This document shows positions 8,316-14,368 of a stretch of 19,611 bases of DNA, piece by piece; position 1 is the stretch's first letter, and each line of letters opens with the position of its first letter. The translations under genes were made by a program, and so were the position numbers. The notes below the pieces were generated by a model, which ran no database searches, was not told the DNA's origin, and was given only the letters and a program-made list of their open reading frames with translations. The DNA lies in contig RGBY01000015.1 in assembly GCA_009919445.1 (NCBI GenBank), positions 1 through 19,611 on the forward strand. Direction: 5' to 3'. This DNA comes from Planctomycetia bacterium (GTDB lineage Bacteria; Planctomycetota; Planctomycetia; Pirellulales; UBA1268).

Positions 8316-8712
8316 CGGCGGCTTGGTCTTCCGTTACGGGGGGTGTGGTGGGGGATGGATCAGCTGGTGCTGTTTCCACTGGTGCGGCCGTCGGGGGCGG
8401 GCTTACTGTCCGACCAGCTGCTTCAATTTCCTGATCAGCCGTCGCCTTGGCTTGGTCGGCTGCTGCTTTGGCAGACTGCACATCGGCAGCTGCCTTGTCG
8501 GTAACGCTTTTTTCAGCTGGTTCAGCTGGTTCAGCTGGTTCAGCTGGCGTTGCAGGAGAAGCGGGCTCATCCAGGTCAATGATTTCAATGGTTTCAATTT
8601 CGATCACCTCACTCGGTGGCCCCGGCTCAGATGAGCAGCCGGCAGCCAGGCAGGTGATGGCAAGAAGCCCCCACGCTAAGGAAAAAGTGGGCGGGAATCG
8701 TCGCCGTGACAT
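8302..8712 (-). CDS. Small Ala/Pro/Glu-rich lipoprotein, function unknown
   Basis: 136 residues. A basic N-terminus (MSRRRF) and a hydrophobic stretch lead to a lipobox LAAGC with C26 as the predicted lipidated residue, so it should be tethered to a membrane. After it come an acidic Ile/Glu segment (EVIEIETIEIIDLDEP), a run of PAE units (four 9-base DNA repeats), an Ala-rich heptad-like helix of about 30 residues (KAAADVQSAKAAADQAKAT), and a Pro/Thr/Ala tail. This resembles alanine-zipper envelope lipoproteins in style only, and I do not recognise a family. GAGGAG lies 6 bases before the ATG at 8712. Its 3' end overlaps the ROK kinase by 14 bases. Low complexity means it could be poorly conserved, but the ribosome site, lipobox and overlap support a real gene. 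Confidence 0.8.
   Translation of the reverse strand: MSRRRFPPTFSLAWGLLAITCLAAGCSSEPGPPSEVIEIETIEIIDLDEPASPATPAEPAEPAEPAEKSVTDKAAADVQSAKAAADQAKATADQEIEAAGRTVSPPPTAAPVETAPADPSPTTPPVTEDQAADASS
8512..8547. repeat. Four tandem 9-base repeats within the lipoprotein gene
   Basis: Four perfect copies of TTCAGCTGG (plus strand), reading as repeated Pro-Ala-Glu units on the coding strand. The 9-base unit keeps frame, so copy-number changes by slippage would lengthen or shorten the linker without breaking the gene. Confidence 0.9.
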
Positions 8713-8718
8713 GATGTT

Positions 8719-8724
8719 CTCCTC
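8719..8724 (-). promoter_or_regulatory. Shine-Dalgarno of the lipoprotein gene
   Basis: GAGGAG on the minus strand, 6 bases before ATG 8712, one of the strongest ribosome sites in the window. It supports this short low-complexity frame as a real gene. Confidence 0.7.
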
Positions 8725-8807
8725 GACAGGTCTTCTGAAATGGTGGAAAAGTGTTGCCTCGGGTCTCGCCGGCCCTCAGCCTGCTCGTGGTAGAAGCAGC
8801 GTGACGA

Positions 8808-9305
8808 TCAGGAAGCAGCTTCGATCAGTTGGGCGGTGGCCAGCCACTGAAGTTCTCCTGGGAGTGTCAGCCCGCGTTCAAGGGCGATTGAAGCGACAGC
8901 CCCTTTCTGCATGCGGATGGTAGCGGTGCTGTCTCCAATGGCTGTTGCTATCAGTCGGCCAACACAGGGGGCGTGACCAACCCAGGCGACTTTGGCGGCA
9001 TCTTCTTCGCTGGTCCACTCAACGATTCCTGGCCAGTCGGAGGCTGGGGCAAGGGCATCATGAATTTCCAGTCGTGGTGTCTTGAAGACGTCGGCCATGA
9101 TTTCTGCAGTCTGCCGGGTACGGACCAGCGGACTGGTGACGATCAGATCGATTGCTACCCCGACATCCCGCAGGTGCTTCATGAACCGCTCAAACCGCTT
9201 CCTCCCTTTTTTGGTGAGAGGGCGGGCGTGGTCGTCCAGATCGGGGCCGGCATCTTCAGCCCAGGCATGTCGGACGATATACAACTGTGTTGTGAGTGTA
9301 GCCAT
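8808..9305 (-). CDS. sixA: SixA-like phosphohistidine phosphatase (histidine phosphatase superfamily)
   Basis: 165 residues, close to E. coli SixA length. The RH signature is YIVRHAWAED (R12, H13 the phosphorylated His). RPLTKKGRKR (28-37) follows, then the DLIVTSPLVRTRQTAE block (53-68) with the second phosphate-binding arginine. The second catalytic histidine is H111 in AWVGHAPCVGRL. SixA-type enzymes remove phosphate from protein histidines such as those of phosphorelay or PTS proteins; the partner here is unknown. The frame is open upstream to 9413, but that part overlaps the end of the preceding gene. The ATG at 9305 is chosen because the conserved strand starts 8 residues later. No Shine-Dalgarno is seen. 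It lies 38 bases after the RNase HII-like gene and is probably cotranscribed with it. Confidence 0.9.
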   Translation of the reverse strand: MATLTTQLYIVRHAWAEDAGPDLDDHARPLTKKGRKRFERFMKHLRDVGVAIDLIVTSPLVRTRQTAEIMADVFKTPRLEIHDALAPASDWPGIVEWTSEEDAAKVAWVGHAPCVGRLIATAIGDSTATIRMQKGAVASIALERGLTLPGELQWLATAQLIEAAS

Positions 9306-9343
9306 GAAGGAAATTGTGCGGTCGCGGCGGAGTCGGGGCAAGG

Positions 9344-10339
9344 TCAGGCCCGTCTCCAGAGGTCTGGATCGGCAAGGCCCAGTTGCTCCCGCCGGGCGGC
9401 GGTCTCCTGCCACCAGCGGCGGGCATCGACGGGATAGCCTGCGGTGGGCATGAGACCGGGCTGCTGGTCGGTCCAGAACCGGTTAAAGGCTCCCATGGCC
9501 AATTCTCGGATGTATTTGGCGGTCATGCTGGCGACGGCGACAGGCAGCTGGGATTCGCCGCCAACTGAGAAACTGATGGATGTTGTCGGCTGGCCGGACG
9601 CGTGTGCTTTGGGCCCGCGAGCGTGGATGAGATAACGCGACTGGGTGGCCGTTTCGCTGATGGGTTCAACCCGGGCCGCAGCAAAGCAGTGAGAGACAAC
9701 CCCTGCATACCGCTTGCGTCCTCCATGGCGGTCACACCAGATAATTGTCTCAGTGGCAGGCTGCTGCTGCAGGAGTTCGGCGGCCAGACCGAGTGAAAGC
9801 TGTGAGAGAATATCCGACTTGTTGCAGCCCGTATCGAGGCTGGCATTGAAGGCTGCCGGGAAGATCCAGCGGCAGGCCAGGCTAAGAAGCCGGATGCCAC
9901 GTGGCTGACAGCGGCTGTGGATCGTATCGGCCTGCTGCTGACACGTGGCTGTCACCGTTGCCTGTGGGAGCGGCATGGTGGAGAGTTCGTGCCAACAGTC
10001 ATGACTGGCATCATCAGGAAGCGACAGGCCCAGCAGCCTGAGGAGGTCGCCTCCTGTGGTTGGCAGTGGGGCGTGTCTTGCCAAGACCGCTGTCAGCACG
10101 CCCCGCTCGAGTGGCTCAAGCGGCGACCCCGTTCGCGTGCGGCTGAAGACTTTTTTGGAGTCACCCCAGGGCGGGCCGTTGCCGGCTCGCCAGTCGGCAG
10201 TGACCTGATCGGTAAGACTGGCAAACCGCTCGGCCGCAGTCGCTGGCTCGTCGTCAAGCTTCCAGACAGACCCACCGATCACCAACGGACCGAGGTTGGG
10301 GCCATAGCCTGCCTCGTCGATGCCGATCACGACTGTCAT
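9344..10339 (-). CDS. RNase HII-like protein (divergent, probably a planctomycete-type family)
   Basis: 331 residues. The start reads IGIDEAGYGPNLGPLVIGG, close to the GIDEAGRGPLAGPVV signature of RNase HII with D8 and E9 as metal ligands, but with Tyr-Gly-Pro-Asn replacing Arg-Gly-Pro-Leu. DSKKVF (60-65) matches the family's DSKKL. A mid acidic residue is D203 in IIWCDRHGGRKRY. VAVASMTAKYIREL (267-280) resembles the ASIxAKxxRD block, with E279 at the last acidic position, and GYPVDA (301-306) matches the late GYPT element. Together these give a plausible D-E-D-E active site. It is over 100 residues longer than typical RNase HII, from an insert at about 65-195. RNase HII removes ribonucleotides from DNA. 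Whether this protein does so is inferred, because the Arg of the GRG motif that reads the 2'-OH is changed. The ATG overlaps the SpoU stop by 4 bases (ATGA), with GGAG 8 bases upstream. Confidence 0.75.
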   Translation of the reverse strand: MTVVIGIDEAGYGPNLGPLVIGGSVWKLDDEPATAAERFASLTDQVTADWRAGNGPPWGDSKKVFSRTRTGSPLEPLERGVLTAVLARHAPLPTTGGDLLRLLGLSLPDDASHDCWHELSTMPLPQATVTATCQQQADTIHSRCQPRGIRLLSLACRWIFPAAFNASLDTGCNKSDILSQLSLGLAAELLQQQPATETIIWCDRHGGRKRYAGVVSHCFAAARVEPISETATQSRYLIHARGPKAHASGQPTTSISFSVGGESQLPVAVASMTAKYIRELAMGAFNRFWTDQQPGLMPTAGYPVDARRWWQETAARREQLGLADPDLWRRA

Positions 10340-10875
10340 GGGGTGTACTCCGACACCGCAGCACCATCAGGAAATTGCCGGCAGTATTCATAGATTGCCA
10401 CGGCCGTTGAGGTGGCGGCGTTGAGGCTATGAGGCATCCCTGCCATGGGAATCTCCGCCACCCGATCGAGTCGGGCGAGCACGTCGGGTTCGATCCCCAG
10501 TCGCTCGTTGCCGATCACCAGGACGGTGCGACTGACGAAGGGAAACGTGAAGAGATTTTCAGAGTGCGTCGCCTGTTCCAGCCCAACGAGTTGCCAGCCG
10601 TCTCGCTTCAGCCGATCCAGCACGGGTGGCAGACTGCGGTGTACCTCAATGGTCACCGAGTCGGCACCGTCACGGGCAATGCGGTCATCGAGTCGGCCAG
10701 AACCGCAGGCAATCACCCGCCGGATGCCAAAACAGCCGCAGGTTCGTACGATATTGGAAAGATTCACCCGGCTCCGAAATGCTGGGCAGGCAAGGATCAG
10801 TTCTCGCTGGGCAGCCAGTTGCTGGGGCGGCCGATGGCGAATGTGTTCGAAGGATGTTCTAGCTGGAGAGGGCAT
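10336..10875 (-). CDS. SpoU (TrmH) family RNA 2'-O-methyltransferase
   Basis: 179 residues, S-adenosylmethionine-dependent knot-fold enzyme that methylates ribose in tRNA or rRNA. Motif 1 is NLSNIVRTCGCFGI (N38, R44), motif 2 is VLVIGNERLGIEPD (118-131) and motif 3 is IPMAGMPHSLNAATSTAVAI (142-161), which carries the knot and the SAM pocket. All are intact. There is no L30-like N-terminal domain, so it is a minimal SPOUT enzyme and its target cannot be read. The frame is open beyond 10875 to 10971. The ATG at 10875 is preferred because it leaves a 35-residue N-terminus before motif 1 of normal size, and because the longer form would lie inside the opposing coding sequence. No Shine-Dalgarno is visible. 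It heads a minus-strand group and its ATG shares two bases with the opposite gene's ATG. Confidence 0.92.
   Translation of the reverse strand: MPSPARTSFEHIRHRPPQQLAAQRELILACPAFRSRVNLSNIVRTCGCFGIRRVIACGSGRLDDRIARDGADSVTIEVHRSLPPVLDRLKRDGWQLVGLEQATHSENLFTFPFVSRTVLVIGNERLGIEPDVLARLDRVAEIPMAGMPHSLNAATSTAVAIYEYCRQFPDGAAVSEYTP
10865..10872 (+). promoter_or_regulatory. Shine-Dalgarno of the TlpA-like gene
   Basis: GGAGAGGG just before ATG 10874 supports this start over the much longer open frame from 10445, which is antisense to the SpoU gene. The site itself lies within the first codons of the opposite-strand methyltransferase gene. Confidence 0.6.
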
Positions 10876-11533
10876 GACCCAAAGCATGACATGTTGGCGG
10901 CACTGGCTGAAGCGAGGCCCGGTGCTTTTCGGGCTGCTGCTGGGTGTGGGCTGCTCAGCCCCAGTCACCACGCCGGTTCAGCCCACGGCTGAACCGGCGT
11001 CTGTGGCTCAGGACGTCGTGCAGCCACTCCCAGCAGGGGTGACGGTCGAACTGGTCGATCATGCGGAATTGCTCAGTCGTCTGGCGGACCAACGCGGCAG
11101 GGTGGTCGTGCTTGACTGCTGGAGTACCTCCTGCCCTCCTTGCGTCAAGGAGTTTCCAGGGTTGGTGGCACTACAAGCAGAGTTTGGTGATCAGGTGGCC
11201 TGCCTGTCGTTGTCGCTTGACTATGAAGGCTTTGGCAGCCCCGCTGAAAGGCTGCCAGCGGTAAAGGGTTTCCTTGACGAGGTCGGGGCAGCTGCCATTG
11301 AAAACCTGTTGGCCCGCGAAGATGCCGACACGATGTACGCCAAGCTGGAGCTTGACAGTGTGCCAATGGTCTCGGTCTGGGATCGGGAAGGCAGGCTCAT
11401 CAAGCGATTTGATGACAACATGGCTAGCGAAGAACTCGGCCGACCGTTTACCTATGCTGATGTCCGGCAGGTGGTTGAGCGGCTGCTTGCCGGTGCGTTG
11501 GCTCCAGTGGCCCCGAAGGAGAGTGAACAGTGA
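10874..11533 (+). CDS. TlpA/ResA-like thioredoxin-fold lipoprotein
   Basis: 219 residues. A short basic N-terminus and a hydrophobic stretch end in a lipobox LGVGC (C27 lipidated), so it is predicted to be anchored to a membrane facing the periplasm. After a Pro/Thr linker comes a thioredoxin domain: VVVLDCWSTSCPPCVKEFPGL with the redox pair C87/C90 in CPPC, and the cis-proline loop SVPMVSVWDREG. An additional C82 precedes the active site (DCW rather than the usual FWA). Family members reduce or oxidise disulfides in secreted or cytochrome c maturation proteins; the client here is unknown. Its TGA overlaps the next GTG by 3 bases (GTGA), linking it to the signal peptidase. Its ATG shares AT with the SpoU ATG on the other strand. 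Confidence 0.88.
   Translation: MTQSMTCWRHWLKRGPVLFGLLLGVGCSAPVTTPVQPTAEPASVAQDVVQPLPAGVTVELVDHAELLSRLADQRGRVVVLDCWSTSCPPCVKEFPGLVALQAEFGDQVACLSLSLDYEGFGSPAERLPAVKGFLDEVGAAAIENLLAREDADTMYAKLELDSVPMVSVWDREGRLIKRFDDNMASEELGRPFTYADVRQVVERLLAGALAPVAPKESEQ
11516..11521 (+). promoter_or_regulatory. Shine-Dalgarno supporting the signal peptidase GTG start
   Basis: AAGGAG with 8 bases to GTG 11530, located in the last codons of the TlpA-like gene. It supports the non-ATG start and translational coupling. Confidence 0.65.
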
Positions 11534-13365
11534 AGCCTGCGGCAGAATTAGCAGACGATCAGCAGCCCTCGACTAACGTCGCCGGCCCACGTCCAGATGA
11601 CGTGGTGCGAAGTCCTCTGGGTTTTGGTCGCGAGACAGTCGAGTCGATCATCATCGCCTTCACGCTGGCCCTGCTCTTTCGGGCCTTTCAGGCAGAGGCC
11701 TTTGTGATTCCGACTGGCTCAATGGCCCCGACACTGATGGGCCGTCATAAAGATCTGAACTGCAGTGAATGTGGCTTTAATTTTCAGGCGGGTGCCAGCC
11801 GTGAAGAAGATGATCAGTCACAGACCTTTCGGACAGAACTGGCCCGCCTGACGAACGAACTGGCCCGGCTCCGCCAACTGGCCGATAACTCGACTGCCAG
11901 TCCTCAGCAACGGGAGTTGGCCCGCGAGAATGTGGCTGACCTCGAAGCACCAGATGGCAAACTGGCCGTGTTACGGTTGCGTCTGGCCGGCAAAATGATC
12001 GCCTCAGCCACCTGTCCAAACTGCGGCAATGTCATGAAATTGCTTGACGGTCAGGCGGCTGGTGTTCAGTACGATCACCGGTATCCGTCTTTCAGCGGCG
12101 ATCGGATTCTGGTTGATAAATTTGCCTATGACTTCAGTGAGCCACAGCGGTGGGATGTCGTTGTCTTTAAATATCCAGAAGATGCCGACACCAATTACAT
12201 CAAACGACTGATTGGGCTGCCGGGAGAAACTGTGAGCATTGCTGGCGGCGATATCTGGTCCAGCCGTGCCGGTCAGAAAGCCCAGATTGCTCGCAAGCCA
12301 CCCGAGGTGATGCGGGCGATGCTACAGACAGTGCATGACAGTGATCACCCGGCTGCCGTGCTGCAACAGGAGGGCTGGCCTCCTGCCTGGACCGACTGGG
12401 CTGCTCCTGGTCAAGCAGCAACAGACTGGCAGGTTTCTGAGCAACGCCGGCAGTTCACCACGACCCGTGAGGCTGGCGAATCGGCCTCCCTGCGATTTCG
12501 ACACTTCCGTCCATCAGCAGCCGACTGGAAAGAGGCGCGACTGGGGCTAGGAGTGCGGCAGGCCGTGCAGCCAGAGGCCGTCGATGACTTTCAGGCCTAC
12601 AACGCCATCCACTATGCCGGACACTGGGTGGGTGACCTGGCGGTTTCCTGTCAGCTAGAGAGTGAGTCAACCGGCGGGACGGTTGCTTTTGATCTTGTCG
12701 ATGGTGGCCAGCGGCATCGTTGTACGATTGATCTGGAAACTGGTAAGGCCAGCCTTGTTGCCGCGAATGGCGTGGCGAGCACGGCCGAGACAAGCGTGCG
12801 GGGAGCGGGGGTCTGGCAGATTCTGTTTGCCAACATCGATGACCAGTTGCAACTCTTCATCAATGGGCGTCTGGTCCAGACTGCCAAACCGGTTGTCTGG
12901 GTGACCCCGCTTGAGGACGCTGCCGCCGCGGCCCCACGACTGGTGCCTGTCACTCCGGGTGATGATCAGCCCTCTGATCTGGCCCCGGCTGGTATCACGG
13001 TGTCCGGCACGGGTGGGCCAGCGGCGGTCAGCCTGTCGTCGCTCAAGATTCTTCGCGATGGCTATTACATTGGGGCTGTTGGGGTGGGCCGTCGGGGTGA
13101 GATTCGAGATGAGCCCATCCTTGATTTCCCGCTGGAGGCCGATCAGTTCTTTGTGCTGGGGGACAATTCAGCGGCAAGTAAGGATGGTCGGCTCTGGATA
13201 GACGTCCATCATGTCGATCGCAGGCTGTTAATTGGCCGAGCCCTGGTGATTTTCTGGCCCCATATGGTGCCAGCGGCCTGGCATGCGTCCGTCAGGCTGC
13301 CTGTTTTTGGCGAAGTGCAATTGCCCTCATGGCCGAACTTCGCGAGGATGCGGTTGATCCGGTAA
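11530..13365 (+). CDS. lepB: Type I signal peptidase with inserted CxxC/coiled-coil and LamG-like regions
   Basis: Membrane serine protease that removes signal peptides. Its 611 residues compare with 324 in E. coli and under 200 in many Gram-positives. A membrane segment at about 38-58 runs into box B IPTGSMAPTL with nucleophile S64. Then comes an insertion: CSEC (78-81), a heptad-rich helix (about 99-155) and CPNC (162-165), which could form one split zinc ribbon. GDRILVDKFAY (190-200) and NYIKRLIGLPGE carry the general base K225. A second, larger insertion (about 250-500) includes a stretch at 315-460 that reads as a beta-rich concanavalin/LamG-like fold, with DDQLQLFINGRLVQ typical of its late strands. 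The family's last box, VLGDN, is at 542-546 with SKDGR following. Both catalytic residues are intact, so it is probably active. It starts with GTG overlapping the upstream stop and is followed by lptB after 52 bases. Confidence 0.93.
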   Translation: MKPAAELADDQQPSTNVAGPRPDDVVRSPLGFGRETVESIIIAFTLALLFRAFQAEAFVIPTGSMAPTLMGRHKDLNCSECGFNFQAGASREEDDQSQTFRTELARLTNELARLRQLADNSTASPQQRELARENVADLEAPDGKLAVLRLRLAGKMIASATCPNCGNVMKLLDGQAAGVQYDHRYPSFSGDRILVDKFAYDFSEPQRWDVVVFKYPEDADTNYIKRLIGLPGETVSIAGGDIWSSRAGQKAQIARKPPEVMRAMLQTVHDSDHPAAVLQQEGWPPAWTDWAAPGQAATDWQVSEQRRQFTTTREAGESASLRFRHFRPSAADWKEARLGLGVRQAVQPEAVDDFQAYNAIHYAGHWVGDLAVSCQLESESTGGTVAFDLVDGGQRHRCTIDLETGKASLVAANGVASTAETSVRGAGVWQILFANIDDQLQLFINGRLVQTAKPVVWVTPLEDAAAAAPRLVPVTPGDDQPSDLAPAGITVSGTGGPAAVSLSSLKILRDGYYIGAVGVGRRGEIRDEPILDFPLEADQFFVLGDNSAASKDGRLWIDVHHVDRRLLIGRALVIFWPHMVPAAWHASVRLPVFGEVQLPSWPNFARMRLIR

Positions 13366-13408
13366 TGCCTGTGAATTGCTGAACGCCCGGGCCTTGAAGG
13401 GCCTGCCG

Positions 13409-13414
13409 AGAGGA
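13409..13414 (+). promoter_or_regulatory. Shine-Dalgarno setting the lptB start
   Basis: AGAGGA three bases before ATG 13418. It selects this start over an in-frame ATG at 13376, which would add 14 residues not seen in the family. Confidence 0.6.
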
Positions 13415-13417
13415 ATC

Positions 13418-14170
13418 ATGTCGCTGCTAAAAGCCGAAGGACTAGTGAAGATCTACGGCCGCCGTCGGGTGGTTGATGGGGTCTCGTTCGAGGTCCAGCA
13501 GGGCGAAATCGTTGGGCTGCTTGGGCCGAATGGTGCAGGGAAGACGACCAGTTTTCGGATGACCTGCGGCCTGGTGATTCCCGATGGCGGCCAGGTGCTG
13601 CTGGATGATCAGGAGATCACCAAGTGGCCGATGTTCAAGCGGTCGCGGGATGGCGGCATGGGCTATCTGGCCCAAGAGCAGAGCGTCTTCCGCAAGCTCA
13701 CCGTTGAACAGAACCTGCTCGCCATCATGGAATTGATTGGCATGACGCCGAAAGAGCGAAAGCGTCGCTGCGAAGAACTGATGGAGCAGTTTGACATTAC
13801 CCGCATCCGCAAGTCGAAGTCGCACTACATCTCTGGTGGTGAAAAGCGGCGGCTCGAGATTGCCCGCTGTCTGGTGACCGAGCCGCGGATCATTCTTTTG
13901 GACGAACCATTCACGGGCATTGACCCGGTGACGATCCATTCCATTCAGAAGATCATCATGGGCCTCCGGGATGATGGCATCTCCATTTTGATTACCGACC
14001 ACCGTGAGCGGGAGACCCTCGCGATCACCGATCGCAGCTACGTGGTCCGCGCCGGCAAGATCCTCTGCCATGGCACGGCTGAAGAAGTCCTCAACAACCC
14101 CGACGCCAAGAAGTACTACTTCGGTGAGTCACCTCCGGGGAATCCATTGGATTCGACCGAGGCAGCCTGA
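13418..14170 (+). CDS. lptB: LptB-type ABC transporter ATPase (LPS export)
   Basis: 250 residues, cytosolic ATPase of the Lpt complex that drives LPS from the inner membrane to the outer membrane with LptF/G/C. Walker A is GPNGAGKT (36-43), the Q-loop glutamine is Q86 in YLAQEQSVFRKLTV, the ABC signature is ISGGEKRRLEIARCL (138-152), Walker B is IILLDEP (158-164) and the H-loop is H195 in ITDHRERETL. The QEQSVFRKLTVEQNL and GGEKRRLEIAR wording matches LptB better than LivF or other short ATPases. No other lpt gene is in the window. The C-terminus has a short Pro/Gly/Ser tail (237-250) beyond the usual end. It lies 52 bases after the signal peptidase and is the last gene of the plus-strand envelope group, followed by strong hairpins. 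Confidence 0.93.
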   Translation: MSLLKAEGLVKIYGRRRVVDGVSFEVQQGEIVGLLGPNGAGKTTSFRMTCGLVIPDGGQVLLDDQEITKWPMFKRSRDGGMGYLAQEQSVFRKLTVEQNLLAIMELIGMTPKERKRRCEELMEQFDITRIRKSKSHYISGGEKRRLEIARCLVTEPRIILLDEPFTGIDPVTIHSIQKIIMGLRDDGISILITDHRERETLAITDRSYVVRAGKILCHGTAEEVLNNPDAKKYYFGESPPGNPLDSTEAA

Positions 14171-14261
14171 TCGGTCGCCTGGATGGCGACCACTGTGAGG
14201 CCTGACGCACCTTGACTTCGTCAGGTGAGCGGTGGCCGCGAACCAATGATGAATACGAAAG

Positions 14262-14281
14262 CCCCGGGCGCAAGCCCGGGG
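14262..14281. terminator. Hairpin with GCAA tetraloop, probable bidirectional terminator element
   Basis: CCCCGGGC, GCAA, GCCCGGGG: a perfect 8-base-pair stem closed by a GNRA-type loop. On the minus strand it is followed by CTTTCGTATTC, a modest U-rich tail that fits termination of the GH2 gene. On the plus strand it follows lptB by 91 bases and has no U tail. Confidence 0.65.
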
Positions 14282-14298
14282 GATAGCCACGGCTGATC

Positions 14299-14316
14299 CC
14301 CCGGCTTCCGCCGGGG
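14299..14316. terminator. Second GC hairpin of the cluster
   Basis: CCCCGGC, TTCC, GCCGGGG: a 7-base-pair stem with a 4-base loop, followed on the plus strand by AGCTTCTTGAG. It probably helps end lptB transcripts. It can alternatively pair with the first hairpin's right arm (CCGGGGGAT at 14276-14284 with ATCCCCCGG at 14296-14304), which would exclude both small hairpins. Confidence 0.55.
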
Positions 14317-14368
14317 AGCTTCTTGAGAGGGCGAAAGTTGACCTAAGAATCATGTGCCCGCTTTTCCG

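Larger units (their letters stand above)
14171..14368. other. Convergent intergenic region with hairpin cluster
   Basis: 198 bases between the ends of lptB (+) and the GH2 gene (-). The first 90 and last 50 bases show nothing I can name. The middle (14261-14316) contains the GC-rich hairpins described separately. Confidence 0.8.

Noticed and set aside
8191..8634. Plus-strand frame with Phe-Ser-Trp repeats
   Set aside because: The repeats are the antisense reading of the 9-base tandem repeat in the lipoprotein gene.
9306..9413. N-terminal extension of the SixA-like frame
   Set aside because: It overlaps the C-terminal codons of the RNase HII-like gene and precedes the conserved first strand by too much.
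10445..10873. Long N-terminal extension of the TlpA-like frame
   Set aside because: It is antisense to the SpoU gene. The lipobox and the ribosome site both place the start at 10874.
13442..14071. Minus-strand open frame of 209 codons opposite lptB
   Set aside because: Lies wholly inside lptB in antisense and its protein has no recognisable domain.
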